From assembly GCA_015499995.1 (NCBI GenBank), contig JADNRV010000173.1, forward strand, positions 1 to 64,000: a stretch of 64,000 nucleotides of DNA, in the 5' to 3' direction. This document shows positions 54,493 to 64,000 of this stretch, one piece after another. Position 1 is the stretch's first letter. Each line of letters opens with the position of its first letter. This stretch comes from Flammula alnicola. Lineage: Eukaryota > Basidiomycota > Agaricomycetes > Agaricales > Strophariaceae. Both the position numbers and the translations under genes were made by a program. Under the pieces are notes generated by a model. That model was not told the DNA's origin. It worked only from the letters and a program-made list of their open reading frames with translations, and did no database searches.

Positions 54493-55936
54493 GGTTCAGT
54501 CAATCTTTATAAGCGTGTTGGTAGGCGGAGGCTCTGTTCAAGTTGAGGCCTGAGGTTTAGCATCGGTGCCGCATGTGAAAGAAATAACTTCGACGTACTT
54601 TTTCACGAATATCCGTTGATCGTGAATAAATTCTTGAGAATGAGCACAACTGCACAGAGCCAAGACTGGAGATGAGGGGGGTTTTCGAAGTGCTTGTACA
54701 TTTATATAGCCTTTTGATGAGTTGGTGATGACGCGGCCTTCCGGCGATGTAGCATTGTAGGTCATCAGGATTCGAAATTAGGATGAGTACATTGCGCAGT
54801 CGGATAGAAAGTTGGGCTGGGAAGGGAGCTCAAGGCAGATGTTGAGGTGAGGTCAACCAAATTAGAGCTGATATTGATCTGATAATGATCAAAAGCTGAC
54901 GTCAGCGCCGTTTTGCTCTGGTTACACAGAGTGGTAACGAAAAGAGTCGGCATGGGATTGAGCTATAACAACAAAAAAGTGGGCCTTCAATATTTCGATA
55001 GTGGGATTGAGTTAGCAGTTAGTGGGGTGAAAGTCTTCGTTAGTGGGATTGCTTAGAGGGATGCTTGAAAGTGCGGTTGTCTACAAGTTGTCTACCGAAT
55101 GTGTGGCTGCCGGAATGCCGCTTCACTCGCAGTCTTTGAAAGACGCTCGTCTCGCGGAGGGGAGCTATTTTCGAATGACTTGAGTCTTGCACCAGTGGGT
55201 ATAGATATTCCAAGCGCTAAATTAATAGAACCCTGTTTCACCTCACCCAAAGATATTATCGCAAAAAAATGCTTTGGCTTGAAGGCGAAAAAAGAGTACA
55301 CAAACTTGAATCCAACACCCGACCATCTCTGCCCGAAAATATGTTAATCGTGGGCGCTGCACCAGCGGCTGCCACCCTGACATTGCCATCGTCTTCAGCT
55401 TTAAGGACTCAGAGCGTTGCCGAATTCATCAGACAATCTTCGCTGTTGACGCGTGCGTGAAGAGTCGAGACAACTGGCCACCACAACTGGCTGCAAAGCG
55501 AATCTTTCCATTGGCGACCTCGTCATGTCAGCCCGCCGTAGCTTTGTTGAATTCTTGCAACTATATCCTCGATGATTGCCTTCCACTTCGTGTAAAATAC
55601 TCATGCCACCAATTCAGCCCTTTCATATGTCGTTTTCTCTGTGACACGCTCGCGTGTAATCGCTGCCTGTTGTAGGTCGCTCGTAATGGTCATATAGATC
55701 TTGACATGCACTGCGGGATCTTCTTTTCAGAGGCCTCGGAGTCGACTTACGGGACCAAGAAATAGGCTTTGCACCTAACTGAAGCACCATAGAGATCAAG
55801 TAACTGTTGGAAATTAAGAGCGGGATATATATTGCGAAATTCAAACGAGTGACGATATTGGAAACCCAGACATAACTACTCAAACGATATTGCCCAAACT
55901 CCAGTACTCAGAGAGGCACGACACGAAGATCCTGGC
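54493..55936. other. intergenic, 1.4 kb
   Basis: The upstream half is the SDR promoter; a TATATAG-like box lies near 54704. Around 54960-55080 the phrase GTGGGATTG recurs three times (TAGTGGGATTGAGTTAG, TAGTGGGATTGCTTAG and a partial GTGGGG). A frame around 55290-55450 is open but unsupported. Confidence 0.4.
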
Positions 55937-56445
55937 TTAAAGGCCGAGGTTTACGGGACTGCAACCAACGGCGATGAGACCGTCTACACAATGCGATTAG
56001 CGTTTAACCAAAGAAATTATTCGACAATCGAGACGTACTGAAAGAGTTGTTGCTGCAGCACACAGGCTGGGAAGAGCTACGAAAAAGAAGGTAGGCACAT
56101 TAGACAAGAGAAGAGCCAGACAAAAAGGAAACGTACCAAGATGCTCCTGATCCGACACCGATGGCGGTGATTGGGCTGCACTGAGCGCCAACCTGACCAG
56201 TGATAGCACCAAGGTCGAGGCCGATGAGAGAAGCCAAAAGCGTAGCCTGCTCAGACTTGGAATCCATGAGCTGGTTGCCTAAGATATATTAAATGAATAA
56301 TTGAGTCCTCAAACAAACGTATAAGACAAAACATACAGCATTGGACGGGGCCAGTGTTGCAAGAGTTGTCGATTTGGGGGGCGGGGGCGGCAGCGACCAA
56401 GACGGCCATGAAGGCAGCGGTAAAGAGAGCGAGCTTGGAGAACAT
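55937..56445 (-). CDS. class I hydrophobin (111 aa)
   Basis: Four exons (56445-56337, 56278-56137, 56076-56039, 55983-55937) close to 111 residues. A signal peptide ([20 protein letters not shown]) precedes eight Cys in the hydrophobin pattern C-X6-CC-X32-C-X13-C-X5-CC-X12-C, with the spacing of class I. The two CC doublets (GPVQCC and QPVCC) and the [12 protein letters not shown] end are typical of mushroom hydrophobins. These proteins are secreted, self-assemble at air-water interfaces into rodlet layers, and coat aerial hyphae and fruiting bodies. The first intron splits the second-third Cys pair, as is common in this family. Confidence 0.96.
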
Positions 56446-56542
56446 TGTGAAATGAGTGTAGTGAGGGTGGGTGGCTTTAAGTGCTTTGAGAGAAAAGACG
56501 AAGTGGGTATTCGACTGAAGATTTGGGAGGATAGACACCCAG

Positions 56543-56550
56543 CCTTTATA
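56543..56550 (-). promoter_or_regulatory. TATA box of the hydrophobin gene
   Basis: TATAAAGG on the minus strand about 100 bp before the hydrophobin ATG, consistent with a strongly expressed, regulated gene. Confidence 0.6.
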
Positions 56551-57852
56551 GCATTCTTGAATGGTCCGAGTTGAGCCAAAACATTTTTTTTTTCTTTCCT
56601 TCGAGGGTCGTGGATTGTCTGACACACAGAAAAAGACGCTAGAAGCAGGATCAATTATGTAAATGCACCGCTTTAACATGAATGGACGACCGAACAAGCA
56701 TCGCCGTTACTTATTGCCGTTTCGCAATTTACCGTGATTGGATCCGGAGCTATAGGCGTTTGCGTGTGCAGTGTAAATTCAGTAATTGGGAGAATTGCTC
56801 ATTTTCTTTACGGCGAGCGCCCCGTACTTACGGTCTTTGGTGAGAGGAAAAGGACTTATGACTTCCCAGGTTCCGAAGGAATTGTCAGTCGCCGGGTGTG
56901 TTTAGTACGCCAGATGCGGATTTCCTCCCAGTTCTGTCTGGGCATATTTCTCCTTGGGGTCAAATACGGCGATCAGTGGAGACCCTGAACGATCTGCAGA
57001 GGAAGCGTAAGGATGAGCGCGTCGGCGCGATACGTGGCTGACTTGCTAACAACTTCCTCGACTCGGAAGCAATGCAGTATTCTTCTTAGTCTTCCTTCTC
57101 TTCTCGTGAAAAAGGTAGAGCACAGATAATCCCGGGGAACGACGCCTTGCCCGAGAAACAATCGAATTTACAATATCTTGGTAGGCAGTCAACTTAGGAC
57201 AACGTATATCAGCTGGTGCTTATGCTGAGCAGCTGAGAGATTCAGTTGTGACGGAGCTTCGTAAAATGCTTCCAGGGTGAAGGTCTTGTTAAGAGGTAGG
57301 GTCAAGAGGTGTGCACCGGCAATTGCCGGCATACAGCCTAGGGAGGGGGGAGGTCCTGTCGTGGCTTATCCAAATAAAAATTTGAAGTACATTTTTGGCA
57401 GAATAATACATCTAGAGGGTTCCTGCAAAGTATTATACACTGTTTCCATGAATTTACGGCCCACATAAGCTCAACAGCAAGAATGTGTCCAGATTTGGAC
57501 ACATTATGTCAGCGGTCGGATCGGCCCGAACATGGTTAGGTAGCAGATGAGTCTTAGTTAGGAAAGTCTGATCAGGCACGTGATAGTTTATTTCCTTTTT
57601 TGGAATGGCTAAGGGGGGAGGGTTAACGAAGCCTTATCCAAATAAAAGTACCTAGTATATCTGAAAAAAAAATTGCATACCTCTTGGGTAGGGTCGGAGG
57701 AACATTGCTGGCAATGGCAATGTTGACATGTGTACGGTTATGCATTGGAATTTGACCAATCATGAAAACTTATCCATTCTAGGTTTAAGCTTCAACGTTC
57801 AACCTTTCGACCTCCAGCGATTTTCTTTGGCATACTAATCGACATCGATATT
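56551..57852. other. AT-rich intergenic DNA with short inverted repeats
   Basis: Contains an inverted repeat ATGTGTCCA / TGGACACAT near 57484-57506 and AACATTGC / GCAATGTT near 57702-57724. It also has two similar blocks CTTATCCAAATAAAA (57366 and 57634), each preceded by a G-run. No gene. Confidence 0.45.
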
Positions 57853-57939
57853 GTGAGTGCTCAGTTTCTCTAAGGGAGGGCGTCCAGGAAAGGAAGGCCT
57901 ATTACGTCATAAGTACTTCGGAGTCTTCCGACTAGATAA
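57853..57939. repeat. dispersed repeat B, copy 2
   Basis: Counterpart of 33825-33911 in the same orientation, with AGGGCGTCCAGGAAAGGAAG and ACTTCGGAGTCTTCCGA conserved. It stands alone here, without the LTR-like block A. Confidence 0.7.
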
Positions 57940-59439
57940 ATCACTGCGTTTTGCCCAAAATATAAGGGGGTGTCTATAGGTGCAATAAGACATGTATCGT
58001 AGTCATAGATGGCAAAATCGTACCTATTGTAACAAATAGAGGGGTTCTTTAGGTGAATAATATCAAACCGTCAATGTGCCAGCTAAAGGTTGCCACTATT
58101 AGGCCGATAGATTACAAATCGTAAATATAGTACCCTCGACAGGCCAAGTCTTATTCCTGCCAGATAGAGGTATGCTACTATTTACAAAAAATAGTACCTA
58201 TAGGAGGGCCTATTTTTTCCATTCCACATGCTTGCCTCAGGCGTTTGAGACGACTAAGTTCGTTCAAACTCCGAGTCCCCAGGTGCGAAATTTTCTCACA
58301 TTCCTTCTTATCATCATCTCCCTTTACTTTACAACCGTCATCCATCCCGTTCGATGCGCTAGCCCCACAGCCGTCTACAAGCCTAGGCAAAGGGTTAGAA
58401 TCCTATTCAAGTGAGGCACTCACCTGCAGTCTCTTATTCCGATGCTGACGGCCATCTCAGGACGTGACTTGGGAAACCAAACGGTGAGTGTTGGTTCAAC
58501 TCTTTGCATATGAAGTACCCTTCTGACACTCTAAACATCTGTGTATCCAGCCCAATCAGACACAGGTCGTCGGACATCCACAGCACGTCGCCACATTTTT
58601 GACCCCCACCGTCATGCAGGTTTGGATTGCTTGTCATCTTGATTCTTGGATGATTGTGGTGAGTAGATTACATTGTATGTCCACGGATTGTAAATCTCTT
58701 CGACGTTTCACGATTCAAGTTACCTTGCGAGGGTTGGGCCAATCCCCCTTTTCTTCATCGTGTTGCTGTCTGCGCCTCGTTCGGCCATATCGTAAGTTGT
58801 CGCTGCCGTTTTATGTAACTTACCATCGTCTAGAATATTGTCAACTACTCTGGGTGGTGAGCAAGGTAAGCCTCGCTGTTTTCCAGATTTCCACAACAAC
58901 TGCCTTCTGAGGCCATCTTCTCTTTTTTAGCCCGCCTTCCTCTCTTTGCAATGCATATCCTCTTCCACTCTCATCAGGCATGTAAAAGGATGCGTTCTAC
59001 AAGACAGACAACGACACATCATCTCGGTATGTTATATGCATTTCCCATATTGATATTCAGACTGATTTCCGATAGATTTCTGGTTTGCTGGTAGACTATG
59101 TAGAGGTATTGCCCCCGCCACCAATCATATAGTGCTTCAGGGAGTAAATGTAGTTACTTGAGTATATTACCAGTTATAAATGTGATTTCATTTCGTACAT
59201 CCGAAATATCCGAAACCTGTGGGAATGGCTGCCGTGACAAATAGTGGGATGATTGTACCCACTATTGCTATGGAATAGAAGTCTTCATTGGCGATATATA
59301 GTAGGCCTCTATAAGTCCTATCATTGACCTATGGAGGCCACTATTTAGGCCCCAAATTTGTACGCATAAACGGCAAAATAGAGGGTAATATATTTCAAAA
59401 ATGGGTGGCCTCTATTCGTCTCGAAATATACCTAATAGA
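57940..59439. other. AT-rich, repeat-like DNA with weak exon traces
   Basis: 58460-58640 shows two short exon-like stretches (SGRDLGNQT and PNQTQVVGHPQHVATFLTP) joined in phase by a normal intron. Upstream and downstream partners could not be phased, so this is at best a gene remnant. 57960-58200 and 59220-59440 share a vocabulary of TAGAGG, CTATAGG and ACTATT words typical of decayed elements. Confidence 0.3.
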
Positions 59440-60640
59440 TGGCTAAATAGATGGCTTCTATCTTTCGCCACAAACGCAGTGAATCGCGACGCGTGTTCAT
59501 ATTCCCTTTCTCTCTCTTCATCATCATCACCACTACCGACGCGTCTCAACCATCTAGCACTCGCTCGCCGTCTACACCTTGTATGTATTTCGAGCCAGCT
59601 GCTGAGGAAACGCCACTACGCGAAGGAAGATACTTGGCGGCTTCGTGGGTATGGATCGTCTCAAGACCGTCTCTGTCTCCTCTCGCCGTCTTCTGACTCC
59701 CATCTTGTTACAGGCTCTTTGTGACAGTATCTCTCTTCCTTTTGACTGCGTGAGAATTGGCTCATGTAGCATATACGCTCAACAGGCATTGTCACCAATG
59801 GCACCCACGCTGACCAATTCCTTAGGTCATACAACTCACGCCTGTCTCTATATCCCACTTGGTGCGTCGTTAAATTAACGTTCTTCTCTATTAAACCTCC
59901 CCGAATAACTTTTGTTTTTCATCGCATAGGCGTTTTGGATACTTGTTGTGTCATTCCGAAGTACGCCGATATTGCTCTTGCTTGCTCTTGCTATTCGTCT
60001 GGCTCGATCCTGAGTCAGACAATTGTGTTGAAATCTCGCAGTCAGCCTTCTGCACTGAGTCTCATGTCCATTCACTCAGAGCGCTGGTGGTTGGCTTTGT
60101 AGCCACTATTCGATGTGCGCTTCCCTAAAATTTCACGCATATATGAATATAGATGTGCATATAGTATGCACCCCCGCGCCCACGTACGCAAGCATGGCCG
60201 TCTACAGAGAGCTGCAGATTGAGCGAAGTACACCAGTTGGACTTGAAGCGCACGATTCATTGGTTCTTTGCGCGACTTGGATAACTGTGTTGGGTTACGT
60301 CTGTTTTCAGCTCTCTACACGTGTGCGTGGGGTGGGGCGACGAATTGCGAGAGCGCCAACTTTTTCGATGTCCCCCAAGTTTCTCGATTCAGGATGTAAA
60401 GTCCTTTGCTCTATTCGTCTTCTGTTCCTAGTATCGAGCTCTGTCAGTCAGTGCTGGATGGTCTTCTCGAACGCCGCAGAACCTCTTCTTCATGTGAGCC
60501 TCCATCGGGACTCAACTGTTCCGTTAATCGGTCGATCTGCTGCAGCTCTACTCCGCTACACGGGTATGTGGGACATGGAGCGATGAGTTTGCAAGTGCGC
60601 CAACTGAAGTCTTTGATGTCATCACTTCCGTATACAATCC
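59440..60640. repeat. dispersed diverged repeat C, copy 2
   Basis: Blocks in common with 61350-62180 occur in the same order: CTCTCGCCGTCTTCTGACTC / CTCTCGCTTTTTCTGACTTC, CTGTCTCTATATCCCACTTGG / CTGTCTCTCTATTCCATCGG, TTGTGTCATTCCGAAGTACG / TCGTGTCGCGCCGAGGTACG, and GTGGGGTGGGGCGACGA / GTTGGGCGTGGAGCGACGA. Diverged, without open coding frames. Confidence 0.5.
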
Positions 60641-61129
60641 ATTATCATCCCGCCCCAACCACGCACGCGCACGAGCGGGAGAGCCGTGGTCGTGAATGAG
60701 CCACGTTAGCTTGGCTTACTTGAACGCTTTAGGTGGTCAAATTGATCGTAGCTTGGCTAACTGTAGAGGATCCATCCGCTGGCCAACTCTCCTCTTCTAA
60801 GGCCCTCGCATAATCGACATCAAGCGATTCTGGATTGTCCGCCATGAATATAACAAATAAACAGATCTGGATCCCGACTGCCCTCCTTAGGATATCCAAC
60901 CCACACCTCAGTGCTCAGCGCTCAGCGTCAACCCAAGGTCCAAACCGTCCAACTCAACACCCATAACGTAGCGCGGATTGGTGTTGTTTTTGTCCCTTCA
61001 TTCCCTTGATTGTGTTATCTTTCTTTATGCTGATACGTATCCATCCTACATTTATAAAAACCCGTCCATGCTGTAAGGTCCATGATGAGTGGTGAGAAAT
61101 GCGAGATGCGTCGAGGTAGTTTCCAATTC

Positions 61130-62180
61130 CTGAAATTACGGCATGGCTTGGGACGCCCGGAATTGTCCGAGCAAATGAGGTTCTTTCTCTTTCCCATCAT
61201 CCTCGCACCTCGACCATCGTCTCTTCAACTTTTCATCGTGGCACATCGATATGCTGTCCACTATCGACATGTTACAACCCTTTCTAAATCTACACAGCTG
61301 ACGGCGTCCTAACTAGCCGATGGGGCTGTTCTATTTTGCGCGAGAGAAGATACTCGGTGGCTTGGTGAGTTTACCTACGGATCCTCTCTGTGTTCCTCTC
61401 GCTTTTTCTGACTTCTTGCTTCCCATTAGTCCACTGCATTGTTTCGTTTCCATTTTGGTCCAGGTGATCCTACAGCACCGACGTTCTTCGGGCCGCAGGC
61501 ATGGTGGTCCCGCCATGACCTGCAATAACCTCTCGTCTGGCTCTTCATAACGCCTCGCTGTCTCTCTATTCCATCGGTGCGTCGTTCCTACTCTACTCTA
61601 CTTCCTTCCAGGCTCACTTCTTCTACTCTGCATTGTTAGACGGCTTGAATGCTTGTCGTGTCGCGCCGAGGTACGATTCTATTTCTATTGCTTGTTATCA
61701 CCATTTATATGGCTGGATTCTGGGCCGGCTTGCATATCCAGCCACCCACCCATCCTCGCGTGTGCGGCCTTCCCGCATATTAATAGAGCTGCGGATTCAG
61801 CCGTGTTCGCAGTTGGACTTGACATCTTATCGATCGGGCGGTTCATCGGTTCTCCGTGTGACCCCCAAATGGCTATCTGTCGTATACCTCTATCCTGCCG
61901 CTCTTCTATGTGCGTACGTTGGGCGTGGAGCGACGAGGATGTTGAAAGTCCGCGTTTTCGGTGTCTTCCCCCCTGTCGTCATCGTTATTCCTCTTCCAAA
62001 AGAATTCCTACATGCAGAACTCCATGCCATCTAGTCCATGCACGGCGTGCGAGATTCAGGAGAGGGGGCGAGAATTGGAGGATTCAGTTAGCGTTCCTTG
62101 CTTGAAGCTTTTAAGGCTTCCAGTTTTCTCGATCGCAGCCGTACTACGGCCTGCGAGCTTGGCTAACTGTGGGTTCCTGC
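61130..62180. repeat. dispersed diverged repeat C, copy 3
   Basis: The fullest copy: it matches copy 1 (48160-48640) over its first half and copy 2 (59440-60640) over its second half. About 0.5 kb separates it from copy 2, so the pair may be an old tandem duplication. No protein or RNA family recognised. Confidence 0.5.
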
Positions 62181-62693
62181 CATGAATCCTCCCTCTAAGC
62201 TACGCTACGCTGCGCGTGTGGTGCGTTTTTGGACGCCGAGCTGTGTCTGATTTGTGGGTTGAATGTGGTTGGGATCCCTTGACGTTGGTGATGTCTACTT
62301 TGTATGCTTCGATTTTCGTTCTCTTTCTTCCATTCCTTCTTTGTCCTTCGTCAGCGCAAATCAATGGAGTAGCCTTGCATCACCTGCAAGGTATCCGATT
62401 CCCTGCGATTCGATGCTAGACGGCCCTGTATTCCACATGAACCCAAAGAATGAAGGGTCGTCATCTCCGAAACTTTGCCCCTGGTTTCCGCAATCTTTCT
62501 CTAAATTCAACTCCTTTGTGTCTATCAGTCTACAATACACCGAAACGTGCAATAGCGATCGTGGCACGGCAAAGAATCGAGTGGTTTTTTTTTGTCCATG
62601 CAGGATGGAGGACCCTAGTGAGGCTTCTGACTGTCTGAGCTCCTGCTTTAATCTTTATTTCTTCCCATCTAACCCCGTATTTCAACATCGCAG
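62181..62693. other. no gene seen
   Basis: Short frames only. It leads up to the acceptor of the UBP14-like fragment. Confidence 0.4.
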
Positions 62694-63100
62694 ATATCGA
62701 CGTGCCGATTCAGTCCTCGGGGTCTGGTAGCCGTGAAGGGGGCGAGCCGCACCCGGAACGGGTAGCGGTGCTCGCCGATATCAGTTTTACGAGTAGCCAA
62801 GCGAGGAAGGCGTTGAGTGCAACGGTGTGTGTGTTTTATGGAAACATTGCTCGTTTGTTTTGAGGTTCATAGTTATCGCATAGCTTGCAGTCGAGTGGCT
62901 GCTTAACTACCCCGGTGGACGAAGACTCCTCTGCTGCATCCCCTGCAGCGAGCGCCGCTTTGCCTGGTGTAACTCCTGGGCTTAAGGATATTCCCTCGCG
63001 CCATAGGTTTCTACGATTTGCTGGGGCCACAGACCTTGTGTCAACCAGTGATATCCATGGTGATTACGCTGTAATCCACCTCCTCCGTCTACTTACAGTC
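62694..63100 (+). pseudogene. UBP14: fragment of ubiquitin carboxyl-terminal hydrolase 14 (USP5/UBP14 type)
   Basis: After a CAG acceptor at 62693 the frame reads DIDVPIQSSGSG ... HPERVAVLADISFTSSQ ARKALSAT. This resembles the second UBA domain of isopeptidase T, where the consensus is LADMGFTxxQARKAL. An intron-like segment follows (62825-62891), then VEWLLNYP, which should end the UBA. After a frame change comes DEDSSAASPAASAALPG and a blurred copy of the RLKAFISHKG...SGHYVAHI catalytic His region (here SDIHGDYAVIH). The helix residues between QARKAL and VEWL are missing. It is a decayed fragment; the intact gene should lie elsewhere. Confidence 0.55.
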
Positions 63101-63611
63101 ACATGGGTTCACAGAATGTCATGATCGGCGTCACACATCACAGGAAATCAGTGGTGTTCAGATTCGTATGGAACGCGATATGATTGCGCTTCGCTGCTCT
63201 GCCTGCTGAGGTGGTGCCTGCTGAGGTGGTCGAATGATCGCATATGCGCAGAGAACGTTCGAGATGTAAAATCTATTATCTGGACACCAGATTACGAAGA
63301 TGGGCGTTAATCACCGCCCAGTCTGACGGTTCTCCCCAATTCCTGCAATTTCCCAAAACATGTGAGTAGCCTTGGTTCCGTTTATGTCACAATCCCTGTG
63401 TCTCGTCCATTCGGTTTCTCCGGTTGCATACACGCTGCATCCCCCTCGATCTCTACCGGCTTCACAACCCCGAATGCAATTATATATCGGTCTTATCCGT
63501 GTCTTAGGGAGAACGCTTTCACTATAAAACAGGGCTCGTATCCGCCCCCTTTTCCCTCACTATCCGATTTATATCCTACTCATCACACATCCATATGCAT
63601 CCATCTACACC
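63101..63611. promoter_or_regulatory. upstream region of the aldehyde dehydrogenase gene, with TATA box
   Basis: TATAAAA at 63523-63529 lies about 83 bp before the ATG at 63612, followed by a pyrimidine-rich leader. The promoter architecture looks intact although the coding part is broken. Confidence 0.5.
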
Positions 63612-64000
63612 ATGTCGGGCACATACACGCACAAATTTGACACCGAGGCATACAAAGGCGATGTCACCATTCATACTGGGTCAGTTGATCTTAGTTATTG
63701 ACGAGATATGCGATTTATCATTGTCACAGCTTGTTCATAGGTGGCTAATGGGTCGCCCCAGTTGAAGGCGGGAGCATCGAGTAAGTCAATGGTTTCCATC
63801 GTCTAGACCATCTGACTGGGGCCTCATTTCTGATTTGCCTCTGAAACAGGGTCGTTAATCCTGGCAAGTTTGAAAACCGCACTTCTTCGTGGAAGCAGAG
63901 ACCGTACTGGCCCCTCAGAAATCGCTCACAGCTACGGGAAAGGTCGTCACTTCTCTCTCCGTAGGAACGAAGAAAGATGTTGATCTGGCAGTAGATGCTG
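63612..64000 (+). pseudogene. aldehyde dehydrogenase, 5' part, with nonsense codon (runs off window)
   Basis: Exons 63612-63679, 63730-63780, 63850-63863 (14 nt) and 63932 onward follow the fungal ALDH N-terminus. The first reads YTHKFDTEAYKGDVTIHTG. The second reads LFIGG, then a stop, then WVAPVEGGSI; the third is EVVNP; the fourth starts TGKVVTSLSVGTKKDVDLAVDA. The stop is TAA at 63746-63748 where the family has Gln or Lys; CAA to TAA is a single C-to-T change. The third intron begins with GC (donor GCAAGT, 63864-63931), the rare GC-AG type, and phase supports it. Otherwise all splice sites and the promoter look intact, so inactivation seems recent, or the base is an error. The enzyme would oxidise aldehydes with NAD(P). 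Confidence 0.75.

Overview
The window is nuclear DNA of a basidiomycete, most likely an Agaricomycete. The evidence is short spliceosomal introns (about 45-80 nt) in nearly every gene, a class I hydrophobin, and families typical of mushroom-forming fungi: a Mug135-like protein, an HNH-type nuclease protein, a seven-helix DUF6534-like protein, F-box proteins and a CRN-like kinase. There is no bacterial or organellar gene organisation. I built the spliced models by hand by matching GT..AG sites, phase and protein continuity. Where I say a model closes, exon lengths sum to a multiple of three without internal stops.

Left part (1-28 kb), ordinary gene-dense chromosome: a long disordered Ser/Pro-rich protein (-), a 273-bp hAT-like MITE with perfect 8-bp target duplications (5.0-5.3 kb), a four-helix membrane protein (-), the bc1 assembly chaperone CBP3 (+), MPDU1 (-) sharing a 138-bp divergent promoter with the splicing factor PRP6 (+), a long-chain acyl-CoA synthetase (-) converging on PRP6, an F-box protein (-), a purple acid phosphatase (-), an HNH-type nuclease protein (+) and a Mug135-like coiled-coil protein (-).

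Middle part (28-39 kb), a more accessory region: nested inverted repeats, a perfect 30-bp palindrome, a membrane-anchored coiled-coil/Cys-rich protein whose frame breaks once, and a mosaic of decayed pieces of unrelated housekeeping genes (a Kelch protein and the AP-2 sigma subunit). Next to these lie LTR-like direct repeats that bracket a 601-residue protein with a possible CRN-type header and a degenerate C-terminal kinase. A secreted GH30 glycosidase follows, then two intron-containing tRNA-Gly(GCC) genes in inverted orientation.

Right part (39-64 kb), gene-poor with scattered small genes: a 73-residue cysteine-rich secreted protein with 10- and 14-nt exons, a 21-exon DUF6534-like membrane protein, an 866-residue disordered protein with a C-terminal membrane domain, an intronless SDR/epimerase, and a hydrophobin. 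After that come about 6 kb of AT-rich DNA and diverged repeats, a fragment of a ubiquitin hydrolase gene (UBP14/USP5 type), and the start of an aldehyde dehydrogenase gene carrying a nonsense codon in its second exon.

The genes do not form one pathway. The most unusual features are the repeat-bracketed CRN-like kinase beside captured gene fragments, the run of micro-exons, and the paired tRNA genes. No CRISPR array, rRNA or intact autonomous transposon was seen.
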